Positions 53,602 through 61,624 of a DNA stretch of 64,000 nucleotides are shown here, piece by piece; positions within the stretch are counted from its first letter, which is position 1; each line of letters opens with the position of its first letter. The translations under genes were made by a program, and so were the position numbers. Source of the DNA: Flavobacterium sp. TR2. GTDB lineage: Bacteria; Bacteroidota; Bacteroidia; Flavobacteriales; Flavobacteriaceae. The stretch spans positions 4,030,001-4,094,000 of the forward strand of contig NZ_CP104307.1 in the NCBI RefSeq assembly GCF_025252405.1, in the 5' to 3' direction. The notes beneath the pieces were generated by a model. The model ran no database searches and was not told the origin of the DNA. It saw only the letters and a list, made by a program, of their open reading frames with translations.

Positions 53602-53707
53602 AAAAAAAGGGTTTTAAAATTACGTCCGTCGACACAATCTTAAAACCCTAAAAAAAATTAGACATTAATGTATATTGCAAACTTATATACAAATACCCAC
53701 GATCAAA
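53601..53707 (-). ncRNA. Candidate small RNA (promoter plus terminator, minus strand)
   Basis: On the minus strand TTTG (53704-53707), 18-base spacer and TAAGTTTG (53678-53685) form a promoter-like pair; GGGTTTTAA (read from 53648 to 53640) pairs with TTAAAACCC (53617 to 53609) and runs into nine T. A transcript of about 70 bases would result. The stem has no T-run on the plus strand, so it is not a good terminator for the AraC gene. No coding frame fits. The rest of the 544-base gap up to 54145 shows only a plus-strand -7-like box TACATTTG (54044-54051) and GCTTAGAA direct repeats near 54109-54127. Confidence 0.4.
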
Positions 53708-54145
53708 TGAATATGTCAAAATTCAATGTAAAAACGTTTCTCCAAAAACAGTTTTCTGCAAAAATTTAAATGACATCTAAAAAGGTAAAGAATGCCATCG
53801 TTTTCAAATTTCTGCAGGCCAAAATTAGAATTCAGATTATAGATTCCCTTACGGTTTTCCTCATTGTATGAAAAATTTAACACTCTTAACTTTAATTTAA
53901 AGTCTTAAGTAATTGTACCGCAAAACATTGCCAAAATCTATTTTAACGTAAATTTGTAAAAGAAAATACTAGTTTCTAAAGGAATCTTAACAAAAAAACA
54001 TATTTCTTGTCCTAGATTAAGTATCATTTTACAAAACCCTCCCTACATTTGCAAGTGGCTTTAATTAGATAATCGTACTATTAGACCATTAAATTGTAAA
54101 CAACATAGAAGCTTAGAAGCTTAGAAACTCAGAAACTTTAAAGAA

Positions 54146-54460
54146 ATGAAACAGCTGCAATTTTTATTACTTGGAAAAAACGAAGCTATCCTCGCCATTC
54201 TGCTTCGTCTTGTGAATGCCGACGAAAACTGGAATGCCATTGCTTTTAATAATGAAAAAGAAGCGCAAGAACACTTTCAAAACAATAAAATTGATATTGT
54301 TCTTTTGAGTTCGGCAATCGAAGATCATGTTGAAAAAGAGTTTACTGCATTCTGCTTAAAAACGCAGCCAGATGTAGAAGTCATAGAACATTTTGGCGGC
54401 GGAAGCGGTTTATTAAAATCTGAAATTCTGCATCGATTGCATTTGAAAGGAAAAATTTAG
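54146..54460 (+). CDS. Small receiver-like protein lacking the phosphoacceptor
   Basis: A 104-residue protein with the start of a CheY-like fold: QFLLLGKNEAILAILLRLV, then KIDIVLLSSAIEDHVEKEFTAFC. In a true receiver the end of the third strand carries the phosphorylated Asp; here the position reads Ser (IVLLS), and the N-terminal acidic pair is also missing. It has no output domain and no partner kinase next to it. I assign no function; it could be a phosphorylation-independent signalling or scaffold protein. Confidence 0.6.
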   Translation: MKQLQFLLLGKNEAILAILLRLVNADENWNAIAFNNEKEAQEHFQNNKIDIVLLSSAIEDHVEKEFTAFCLKTQPDVEVIEHFGGGSGLLKSEILHRLHLKGKI

Positions 54461-54575
54461 CGACCGCATTTTTCTCTTTAAACATAATGAAAATTCGCTT
54501 GTTAACTATAAGAAATTTATACTACTTTTGAGAAGACAAATTTAAACCAACACTTCAAAAAGTAAGTTTCTTAAG

Positions 54576-56837
54576 ATGAAAAAAAGCATCATTCTACTAT
54601 TAATTTGTTTTTCCTTTCAAATAGGAACTTCACAAAAAATCTATTTCGAAAAAAGCAATTACAAAGACAGTCTTACACTCAGCAAAAACATTCCGCTTCT
54701 TGCTAAAAAGCTGCTGCCCCTTTATAAAAATCCAAGCAGAGCTTCTTATTTAGACAATTATGCCAGAATACAATCTGTTGCAGGAGATTTTAAGGGAATG
54801 CATCAAACTTTTGCAACCTATTCACAGGAAATTTTAGGAGATAGTATTGCTAACAGGCCTTTAGGATTTATCTATAAAACTTATGGAAAAACAGCACAAA
54901 AGGAACCTCAAACTAAATCTGATTTTGAGAGAGTCTATACTGCTGAGTTTTATAAGTTATACAACACTTTTAATGCAGATGGAAAAAGCTGGGCCGAAGG
55001 ATATTATGATTTAAAACTATCCGACATTAAAAACGATTATGAAGCGCAGCTTAAAACTGATCAAGATAATGACAGCATTAGTGTAGAAAATGCTGCGCAA
55101 TTATGCAGACAATATGCTCGCTATTTTATTTTAAGCAAAACATTTTCTCTTGCTCGTAATATAATTTCAAAAATAGAAGCGGATACTTATATAATTGACC
55201 GTGACATCATTATTACATTGCCAAACGGAAGCACAATTTCTGCCACGATGGTCAGACTTAAAAATGTAACCGAGCCACAGCCTGTTGTAATGAAATATAA
55301 TATCTATGCTGGTAATGAAGTGAGTGACTGTAAAGAAATTGCAAACATGGGCTATGTAGGTTTTGTGGCCAATACTCGAGGTAAACGTTTAAGCAATGAT
55401 CCGATAGAACCTTACGAACATGATGGCGATGATGCGTACCATATTCTGGATTGGGTTAGCAAACAGTCATGGTGCAATGGCAAAATTGGATTGTATGGAG
55501 GCAGTTATTTAGGTTTTAGCCAATGGAGCGCTGTAAAAAAAGTGCATCCTGCTTTAAAGACCATTGTTCCCTTGGTTTCAGTAGGAGCCGGAATTGATTT
55601 TCCTATGCAAAACGGTATTTTTATGAGCTATGCTTTAAAATGGATTCATTTGGTTGCCAATACAAAACTAACAGATCTCAACAGCTTTTTGAACAGCAAA
55701 AAATGGGATGAAGTTTTTACAAAATACTATAAAACAGGAGCTAGTTTCCGTTCTTTAGACAAAATTGAAGGCAATTCTTCGCCTATATTTCAAAGATGGC
55801 TAGAACATCCTGCTTATGATAGCTACTGGCAGAATATGACTCCTCAAAAAGAAGCATTTGCTAATATTAATATTCCTATTTTAAGTACAACAGGTTATTA
55901 CGATGATGATCAGCTTGGAGCGATGTACTACTACAATCAATACCAAAAATACAATAAAAGTGATAATTATTATCTCATAATCGGGCCTTATGACCATGGC
56001 GGTTCACAAGGAGCTCCCCGAAAAGAATTAGGCGGTTACACCATCGATGAAGTGGCAAATATTCCAATTAATGCCATTATTTTTCAATGGTTTGACCATA
56101 TCTTGAAAGGTGCCAAACGTCCTGAAATTTTGAAGGATAAAGTAAACTTTGAAATTATGGGTAAAAATGAATGGAGAAGCGTTTCTTCTTTAGACAAAAT
56201 GCACAATGACAACCTAACCTTTTATTTAAGCAACAGGAATTCCAAATATTCATTGCAAAAAACAGCTCCAAAAAAGGCCATTTCTATTAACCAGACTGTT
56301 GATTTTACAGATCGATCTGAAATTAATATCTATAATGATGACTACGTAAATGGTTTTCCTAAAGTTATAGATTCGAATTTGAAACCAGAAAAACAGCTCT
56401 TGGTTTTTGAAAGTGATCCTCTTGAAAATTCAACAATAATTAGCGGTTCTTTAAAAGCATCGTTAAAAATAAGCACCAACAAAAAAGACATAGATGTTGA
56501 AATACAGCTTTACGAAAAAACAGCAAAAGGCCTATATTTTGCTTTAACCAACAATTTACAAAGAGCCAGTTTCGCAAAAGACAGAACCAAAAGACAATTG
56601 TTGACTCCTAATAAAATAGAAACAATCGACATTGCGCAAACCTTTATAATTTCAAAAGAATTAGAAAAAGGAAGTTCTATTATTGTTGTATTGGGAGCTA
56701 ATAAAAATCCAAACTGGGAAGTTAATTACGGTTCTGGTAAAAACGTTAGCGAAGAAACTATCGATGATGCTAAAGAGCCTCTACAAATAAAATGGTATTC
56801 TGACAGCACCATTACAATTCCGATTTTAAAATTGTAA
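54576..56837 (+). CDS. CocE/NonD-family hydrolase, X-Pro dipeptidyl-peptidase S15-like
   Basis: A 753-residue secreted protein (signal MKKSIILLLICFSFQIGTSQ). A unique N-terminal helical part of about 200 residues precedes the S15 alpha/beta hydrolase (ITLPNGSTISATMVRLKN...GYVGFVANTRGKRLSNDPIEPYEHDGDDAYHILDWVSKQSWCNGKIGLYGGSYLGFSQW, with the nucleophile Ser in GGSYLG; DDDQLGAMYYYNQY; catalytic His in GPYDHGGSQGAPR) and a C-terminal jelly-roll. Family members hydrolyse acyl-peptides or esters. Substrate is unknown. The 2H-type gene follows after 14 bases, probably one transcript. Confidence 0.86.
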   Translation: MKKSIILLLICFSFQIGTSQKIYFEKSNYKDSLTLSKNIPLLAKKLLPLYKNPSRASYLDNYARIQSVAGDFKGMHQTFATYSQEILGDSIANRPLGFIYKTYGKTAQKEPQTKSDFERVYTAEFYKLYNTFNADGKSWAEGYYDLKLSDIKNDYEAQLKTDQDNDSISVENAAQLCRQYARYFILSKTFSLARNIISKIEADTYIIDRDIIITLPNGSTISATMVRLKNVTEPQPVVMKYNIYAGNEVSDCKEIANMGYVGFVANTRGKRLSNDPIEPYEHDGDDAYHILDWVSKQSWCNGKIGLYGGSYLGFSQWSAVKKVHPALKTIVPLVSVGAGIDFPMQNGIFMSYALKWIHLVANTKLTDLNSFLNSKKWDEVFTKYYKTGASFRSLDKIEGNSSPIFQRWLEHPAYDSYWQNMTPQKEAFANINIPILSTTGYYDDDQLGAMYYYNQYQKYNKSDNYYLIIGPYDHGGSQGAPRKELGGYTIDEVANIPINAIIFQWFDHILKGAKRPEILKDKVNFEIMGKNEWRSVSSLDKMHNDNLTFYLSNRNSKYSLQKTAPKKAISINQTVDFTDRSEINIYNDDYVNGFPKVIDSNLKPEKQLLVFESDPLENSTIISGSLKASLKISTNKKDIDVEIQLYEKTAKGLYFALTNNLQRASFAKDRTKRQLLTPNKIETIDIAQTFIISKELEKGSSIIVVLGANKNPNWEVNYGSGKNVSEETIDDAKEPLQIKWYSDSTITIPILKL

Positions 56838-56851
56838 AAACATTTTCATCT

Positions 56852-57412
56852 ATGGAAAAAACATATTCGGTTGTATTTTATTCTAAATCATTGGTTGAGC
56901 CCGTTAAAAAAATGAAAGACTTTTTAAAAAGTAAAATCAACTGGTACAACAGCTGCAATTCTGAAGCACACATTACGATTTGTGAATTTGAAATCGACGA
57001 ATCTCAACTCGATTCTATCAAACAAAAGCTTTCTCAAATTGCTGATCCTTTTACTCCTTTCCAAGTAACATTAAATCACTTTGATTCTTTTCCGAATGCT
57101 GGCGCTTTTTTTATTGGCGTAACCGAAGAATCTAAAAATAGTATGGTGCCTATCATGAAAAAAGTTCATGAAACCTTCAAGTTTTTAAAACTTAAAAAAA
57201 GCGATAATCCGCACCTGTCAATTGGACGAAGATTAACTCCAGAAAACCTTAAAATAGCTTCTGAGCTTTTTACCGCAATTAATCTTCAATTTGAATGCAA
57301 TGAAATTGTTTTAAGAGAATTTGATCCCAAAGTAAAACAGTTTTTTGTAATTGAAGCTTTTCCTTTCGGAAGCAATCCTGCGCCTGAGTTTGCACAGGGA
57401 AGTCTTTTTTAA
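56852..57412 (+). CDS. 2H phosphoesterase / 2'-5' RNA ligase-like protein
   Basis: A 186-residue protein with two H-x-[ST] motifs spaced as in the 2H superfamily: EAHITICEF (about residue 42) and NPHLSIGRRL (about residue 123). Such proteins act on 2',3'-cyclic phosphates or similar RNA ends in the cytoplasm. Its pairing with the preceding hydrolase is only by 14-base spacing. No signal peptide. Family call good, substrate unknown. Confidence 0.82.
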   Translation: MEKTYSVVFYSKSLVEPVKKMKDFLKSKINWYNSCNSEAHITICEFEIDESQLDSIKQKLSQIADPFTPFQVTLNHFDSFPNAGAFFIGVTEESKNSMVPIMKKVHETFKFLKLKKSDNPHLSIGRRLTPENLKIASELFTAINLQFECNEIVLREFDPKVKQFFVIEAFPFGSNPAPEFAQGSLF

Positions 57413-57426
57413 TGGCTTTGCTGGTC

Positions 57427-57614
57427 TTGCCACAAAGGCGCTAAGGCACAAAGTTCATTTTTTTCTTAAATGCTTAATGGTTTCAATTATTGCGACTCAA
57501 CGCATATCAAATTCTGAGTTCCCGTGGTTGAAACCACGGGCGACAAAGATTACAAATTGTACCAGCCAATTTCATAATAAAAAAAAACTCCGTGCCTTAG
57601 CATCTTAGTGGCAA
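57427..57614. repeat. Nested inverted repeat (~188 bp) between 2H and AraC genes
   Basis: Outer arms 57427-57453 (TTGCCACAAAGGCGCTAAGG...) and 57588-57614 are complementary at 22 of 27 positions. Inside is the perfect hairpin CCCGTGGTTGAAACCACGGG (57521-57540). The element reaches past the GTG at 57608, an argument that the AraC gene starts at 57665. Confidence 0.7.
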
Positions 57615-57664
57615 AAAATCAAATAACTTTTTTCGTATATTTGAATTTCGCAATTCATAACGCT

Positions 57665-58588
57665 ATGAAATCCCTAGATTCATTTTATAAAGAGATTACC
57701 GAGGGCTCGACAGTTGATCCTACTTCTCTACTTCCAAATGACATTCAGAAAGAAATCGGACATTTTAATGTATTTGATATAAAAGAACTTTTGGAGCGCA
57801 TGAAAGGAAAACCTGGAATGCCTTATGACAGAAGGGCCTACTACAAAATAAGTTTGATAAAGGGCCACAACAGAGCCGAATATGCCGATAAGGTAATCGA
57901 AATAAAAAAACAAGGATTGCTGTTTGCAACACCAAAAATTCCGTACAATTATTTGCCTCAGGATACCAATCAGGGAGGCCAATTTTGTGTGTTTACCAGC
58001 GAATTTTTATCTAAAAGCAAAAGCGGAATAGACTTGGATGAGCTTCCTATTTTCGCTTCAGACGGTTATCCCATTTTTCAGCTTACGGACGAAGAAGTTT
58101 CCGAAGTAGAATTGATTTTCAATAAAATACAAAAAGAAATCAACTCTGATTATATCTACAAATACGATTTGATCAGAAATTATGTGGCTGAATTAATTCA
58201 CTTTGGGCAAAAATTGCAGCCTATTACAGCTTTATATTCTAAACACAATTCGGCAGCAAGAGTTTCTTCTTTATTTGCCGAATTATTAGAAAGACAATTT
58301 CCTATAGAATCCCCAAATCAAAGATTAGAATTGAGGACTGCAAAAGATTTTGCAGAGCGATTATCTGTTCATGTGAATCATTTAAACAAGGTTTTAAAAG
58401 AAAATACCGGAAAAACCACAACAGAATTAATTAGCAGCCGTTTGACAAACGAAGCCAAAATCCTTTTAAAACAAACCGATTGGAACATATCTGAAATTGC
58501 CTATTCGCTTGGTTTTGAAGAATTAGCGCATTTTTCTAATTTCTTTAAAAAACAAACTTCTTACACGCCGATTGCTTTTAGGAGTTAA
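57665..58588 (+). CDS. AraC-family transcriptional regulator
   Basis: A 307-residue regulator with a C-terminal AraC domain (about 200-305): LELRTAKDFAERLSVHVNHLNKVLKENTGKTTTELISSRLTNEAKILLKQTDWNISEIAYSLGFEELAHFSNFFKKQTSYTPIAFR. The N-terminal region has a cupin-like character. I start at the ATG 57665 (MKSLDSFYKEITEG); the in-frame GTG at 57608 lies in an inverted repeat. It is followed by two SDR genes on the same strand and probably regulates one or both; this is inference. Confidence 0.86.
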   Translation: MKSLDSFYKEITEGSTVDPTSLLPNDIQKEIGHFNVFDIKELLERMKGKPGMPYDRRAYYKISLIKGHNRAEYADKVIEIKKQGLLFATPKIPYNYLPQDTNQGGQFCVFTSEFLSKSKSGIDLDELPIFASDGYPIFQLTDEEVSEVELIFNKIQKEINSDYIYKYDLIRNYVAELIHFGQKLQPITALYSKHNSAARVSSLFAELLERQFPIESPNQRLELRTAKDFAERLSVHVNHLNKVLKENTGKTTTELISSRLTNEAKILLKQTDWNISEIAYSLGFEELAHFSNFFKKQTSYTPIAFRS

Positions 58589-58596
58589 ATTTTGTT

Positions 58597-58630
58597 TCAA
58601 GTTTCAAGTTTCAAGTTCCAGGTTTCAGGT
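58597..58630. repeat. Heptamer tandem repeat (TTTCAAG family)
   Basis: Consecutive 7-base units of the type TTTCAAG/TTTCAGG directly after the AraC gene; the same unit recurs at 60691-60763 and inverted at 60890-60931. Confidence 0.7.
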
Positions 58631-58652
58631 TTTCAAACTTGCACATAACGTT

Positions 58653-58730
58653 TGTCTTCCTGAGCGTAGTCGAAGGACACGCACCGTATGGATTTAGCAA
58701 AAGGATTCTTCGACTACGCTCAGGAAGACA
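58653..58730. repeat. Perfect 23-bp inverted repeat (TCCTGAGCGTAGTCGAAG family)
   Basis: The arm 58653-58675 (TGTCTTCCTGAGCGTAGTCG...) is the exact complement of 58708-58730, loop 32 bases. Related imperfect copies lie at 17404-17467 and 59770-59836. The 291-base gap to the SDR gene holds nothing else supported. Confidence 0.8.
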
Positions 58731-58879
58731 TAAAATGAGGATTTAAATTTTGGAATTTGGAATTTCATTATTGAATTTTGAACTATGATTTGAATTTCGC
58801 AAACATCGGTTTGATATTTACAACTCCCGAAGTCTACTTCGCTCCTACCTTTGTCTCATCAAATTAAAAGAACGAAAAG

Positions 58880-59602
58880 ATGGATTTATCAAACAACAAA
58901 ATTTTAATAACTGGCGGTGCAAGCGGTATCGGACTTGGGCTTGCCGAACGATTTATTCAGGAAAACAATACCGTGATTATCTGCGGAAGAAGAGCTTCTC
59001 TTTTGGAAGAAGTAAAAGCTAAATTCCCTTCGATTATTGCTAAAGTATGCGATTTGTCTATAGAAGAAGAACGCATTGCTCTTTATGAATGGATTGCAGC
59101 AAATCATCCTGACTTAAATGTTTTAGTCAATAATGCAGGAATTCAAAACTGGATGGACATAACGGATGCAGATTTTTATGAAAACATGAAAAATGAAGTC
59201 AGCACAAATATTGAAGCTCCTTTGCATTTAACTTCATTGTTTATTCAGCTGCCATCTCTAAAAACAGTGATGAATGTGACTTCTGGATTAGCATTTTCGC
59301 CTTTTGCAAAAGTTCCTGTTTACTCGGCTACTAAAGCTTTTTTCAGATCATTTACACTGTCGCTTCGCCATTTACTGAAAGAAAAAAATGTTGAAGTGGT
59401 AGAAATAATTCCTCCAGCCTTAAACACCGATTTAGGCGGCATTGGTTTGCACGACGCGCATCCAAGCGTAAGCAGTTTTATTGAAGCTATTTTCGAACAA
59501 TTAAAAGAGGGAAAACAAGAATTGACATTCGGAACCAGCGAAACTAGGCTTAATGCAAGCGCAGAAGAATTGAGAAATCATTTTAATGCAATGCATCCTT
59601 AA
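58880..59602 (+). CDS. Short-chain dehydrogenase, DltE-like
   Basis: A 240-residue classical SDR: nucleotide loop GGASGIGLGLAERF, VLVNNAGIQNW and catalytic YSATKAFFRSFTLSLRHLL. The overall pattern (shorter C-terminus, PPALNTDLGGIG) resembles DltE/YdfG-like oxidoreductases of unknown substrate. It lies downstream of the AraC regulator across a 291-base repeat-bearing gap, so operon membership is uncertain. Confidence 0.87.
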   Translation: MDLSNNKILITGGASGIGLGLAERFIQENNTVIICGRRASLLEEVKAKFPSIIAKVCDLSIEEERIALYEWIAANHPDLNVLVNNAGIQNWMDITDADFYENMKNEVSTNIEAPLHLTSLFIQLPSLKTVMNVTSGLAFSPFAKVPVYSATKAFFRSFTLSLRHLLKEKNVEVVEIIPPALNTDLGGIGLHDAHPSVSSFIEAIFEQLKEGKQELTFGTSETRLNASAEELRNHFNAMHP

Positions 59603-59612
59603 TTTTAAATTA

Positions 59613-59748
59613 AACACATAGAAACATAGATCTTTTGGAGTCGATAAAAGGCATTTCACTTTTAATAAAACACATAGACTATGTGTTAGAAACTAGTTTC
59701 TTTTAGTAGTCCTTTAAAAGAGAAACAAAGTCTATGTTTCTATGTGTT
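59613..59748. mobile_element. MITE-like structured repeat, copy 2 (17-bp terminal inverted repeats)
   Basis: AACACATAGAAACATAG (59613-59629) is the exact inverse of CTATGTTTCTATGTGTT (59732-59748). Inner hairpins: AACACATAG/CTATGTGTT (59669-59687) and the 14-bp palindrome AGAAACTAGTTTCT (59688-59701). The latter occupies the position of AAGAAGC/GCTTCTT in copy 1 (25925-26062), with changes on both sides of the stem. Confidence 0.75.
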
Positions 59749-59769
59749 TAAAAAATGAACATAACGCTT

Positions 59770-59836
59770 TGTCCTCCTGAGCGTAGTCGAAGGACATGGG
59801 TACCGCAAAAGGTCTTCGACTACGATCAGATAGACA
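59770..59836. repeat. Imperfect inverted repeat (TCCTGAGCGTAGTCGAAG family)
   Basis: Arms at 59770-59792 and 59814-59836 pair with a few mismatches around a 21-base loop; same family as 58653-58730. Confidence 0.7.
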
Positions 59837-59873
59837 ACAAAAAAACAGCACGTAATTCACAATTAACCATTCA

Positions 59874-59908
59874 CAATTAACAATTAACAATTAACAATTA
59901 ACAATTAT
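59874..59908. repeat. Heptamer tandem repeat (CAATTAA) x5 at a start codon
   Basis: Five 7-base units (the last CAATTAT) end 5 bases before the ATG at 59914, inside the untranslated leader of the second SDR gene. Copy-number change here would alter the leader or promoter spacing. Confidence 0.8.
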
Positions 59909-59913
59909 AAAAA

Positions 59914-60678
59914 ATGGCAGTAAATACAAAAATAGCTCTAGTTACCGGCGGTAGCAGAGGTTTAGGAAAAAATATGGCAATTGCGATTGCAAAAAAAGGA
60001 CTTGATGTAATTATCACATACAACAGCAAAAAAGAAGAAGCTGACGCTGTGGTTGCAGAAATCGAAAGCTTAGGTCAAAAAGCGGCTTCTCTGCAATTGA
60101 ATGTTGCCGATTCTGGGACTTTCGATTCTTTCTTCGAAAATGTAAAAACAGTTTTGAAAGGCACTTTTAAAACAGACAAATTTGATTTTTTAGTAAATAA
60201 TGCCGGAATCGGAATTCACAATTCGTTCATGGGAACTACTGAAGCAGAGTTTGATCGATTGACCAATATTCAGTTTAAAGGGCCATTTTTCTTAACGCAG
60301 AAAGGATTAAATGTAATGAATGACGGCGGCGGAATTGTAAATATTTCTACTGGTTTGGCAAGATTTTCTTTCCCAGGCTATGCGGCTTACGCGTCTATGA
60401 AAGGTGCGATCGAAACTTTGACAAAATATCAGGCAAAGGAACTGGGCGCAAGAAAAATTAGAGCCAACGTTGTAGCTCCTGGCGCCATAGAAACTGATTT
60501 TGGAGGCGGAGTTGTTCGCGACAATGAACAAATGAATCAGCAGATTGCTTCTGTAACGGCTCTAGGAAGAGTTGGCCTTCCTGATGATATTGGAGGAGTT
60601 GTTGCCTTCTTATGCACCGAAGACGCTCGCTGGATAAACGCACAAAGAATTGAAGTTTCTGGAGGAATGATGCTGTAA
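59914..60678 (+). CDS. Short-chain dehydrogenase
   Basis: A 254-residue classical SDR with GGSRGLGKNMAIAIAKKGLDV, FLVNNAGIGIHNSF, catalytic YAAYASMKGAIETLTKYQAKELG and C-terminal RIEVSGGMML. It resembles FabG-like/glucose-dehydrogenase-like oxidoreductases; the residues are complete but do not identify the substrate. The leader carries a heptamer array. Downstream is a large repeat element. Confidence 0.87.
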   Translation: MAVNTKIALVTGGSRGLGKNMAIAIAKKGLDVIITYNSKKEEADAVVAEIESLGQKAASLQLNVADSGTFDSFFENVKTVLKGTFKTDKFDFLVNNAGIGIHNSFMGTTEAEFDRLTNIQFKGPFFLTQKGLNVMNDGGGIVNISTGLARFSFPGYAAYASMKGAIETLTKYQAKELGARKIRANVVAPGAIETDFGGGVVRDNEQMNQQIASVTALGRVGLPDDIGGVVAFLCTEDARWINAQRIEVSGGMML

Positions 60679-60690
60679 AGAAATTTCACG

Positions 60691-60931
60691 TTTCAGGTTT
60701 CAAGTTTCAAGTTTCAGGTTTCAAGTTTCAGGTTTCAAGTTTCAGGTTTCAGGTTTCAGGTTTAACCGCAAAGAACGCTAAGGTTTTCGCAAAGTTCGCA
60801 AAGTTTTTTAAAGCTTTGTGAACTTTGCGTTTTAGACGTAGAGTTAAAAAAATTGCGCCTTTGCGGTTAAAGTACACAAAGAATATCAACTTGAAACTTG
60901 AAACTTGAAACTTGAAACATGAAACATGAAA
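60691..60931. repeat. Large nested element: inverted heptamer arrays flanking a double palindrome
   Basis: TTTCAAG/TTTCAGG heptamers at 60691-60763 and their complement CTTGAAA at 60890-60931 flank outer arms TTTAACCGCAAAG (60761-60773) / CTTTGCGGTTAAA (60859-60871) and inner arms CGCAAAGTTCGCAAAG (60788-60803) / CTTTGTGAACTTTGCG (60814-60829). It fills most of the 347-base gap between convergent genes; related ACCGCAAAG segments occur at 17320 and in the 117-bp array. Confidence 0.75.
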
Positions 60932-60950
60932 CAATAAAACAAAAAAACAA

Positions 60951-60990
60951 TAAAACAAAACCCGACAAGCATTAAAAGCCCATCGGGTTT
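60951..60990 (-). terminator. Terminator of the PepSY-like gene
   Basis: On the minus strand AAACCCGA (60983-60990) pairs with TCGGGTTT (60958-60965) and is followed by TTGTTTTA; it lies about 36 bases past the stop at 61026. Confidence 0.65.
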
Positions 60991-61025
60991 GTCATTTCAA
61001 ATAATATTTGAATTAGTAAACTTTT

Positions 61026-61499
61026 TTAATTCTTTTCGATAGAGACATCAAAACCTCCTTCTTTATCAAAAACAATATCGTAAAATTTAGTATCTTTTGT
61101 TACTCCAACTTCGTAAGTTGTTTTATTTTTATCATCTACCACCATTGCGATTTCTCGAATTGCTTTTGCCTTATAATTCTTTTTCAGATAAGTCTGCGCT
61201 TTTATCGGAAGATCTCTAAAAGCGATCTGCAATTCATACGCTTTCATGTTTCCGAGATTATCATAAACCGCTACCGCTTTGGTTGTGTTGTTTACGTTAT
61301 ATCGCGCCTCAAACCTAATTTCGTCTGCATCGTCTCCAACATATTCTTCAGACCATACCGGCACTTTTCCTTGGTATTCTTTTTCAAAAGCTAATCGAAC
61401 CTGTTCTGGCGGCGTGATTATCTTTTTCATATTGGTTCCCTCTTGGGCTATTAAAAAACTACTGCATAAAAAAGTAAAAGTTAAAAACACGTTTTTCAT
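61026..61499 (-). CDS. Secreted PepSY-like protein
   Basis: A 157-residue protein with a Sec signal (MKNVFLTFTFLCSSFLIAQ) and two PepSY-like units (PPEQVRLAFEKEYQGKVPVWSEEYVGDDADEIRFEARYNVNNTTKAVAVYDNLGNMKAYELQI; LPIKAQTYLKKNYKAKAIREIAMVVDDKNKTTYEVGVTKDTKFYDIVFDKEGGF). Members are periplasmic and often near two-component systems. Start at 61499 is set by the signal peptide; an in-frame ATG at 61580 adds 27 residues with no role. It sits just downstream of the LytS/LytTR pair on the same strand. Confidence 0.78.
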   Translation of the reverse strand: MKNVFLTFTFLCSSFLIAQEGTNMKKIITPPEQVRLAFEKEYQGKVPVWSEEYVGDDADEIRFEARYNVNNTTKAVAVYDNLGNMKAYELQIAFRDLPIKAQTYLKKNYKAKAIREIAMVVDDKNKTTYEVGVTKDTKFYDIVFDKEGGFDVSIEKN

Positions 61500-61624
61500 A
61501 GTTTCATTTTTTAAAATTAAACTTTCATTACGTATTAAAATTACTACTTTTTTATTAAGATAAGGTGAAGAAATTAACATTTTTCACCAGCCACAAGAAA
61601 TTGATTTAAAATCAAAGCTTTACA

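Noticed and set aside
53605..53648. Terminator of the AraC gene on the plus strand
   Set aside because: The stem is followed by an A-run, not a T-run, on the plus strand; the T-run is on the minus strand.
57351..57608. 85-codon plus-strand frame after the 2H gene
   Set aside because: It overlaps the 2H gene and then runs through a repeat element; no family resemblance.
57608..57664. GTG start for the AraC gene
   Set aside because: The segment is part of an inverted repeat and encodes residues unlike the family; ATG 57665 is preferred.
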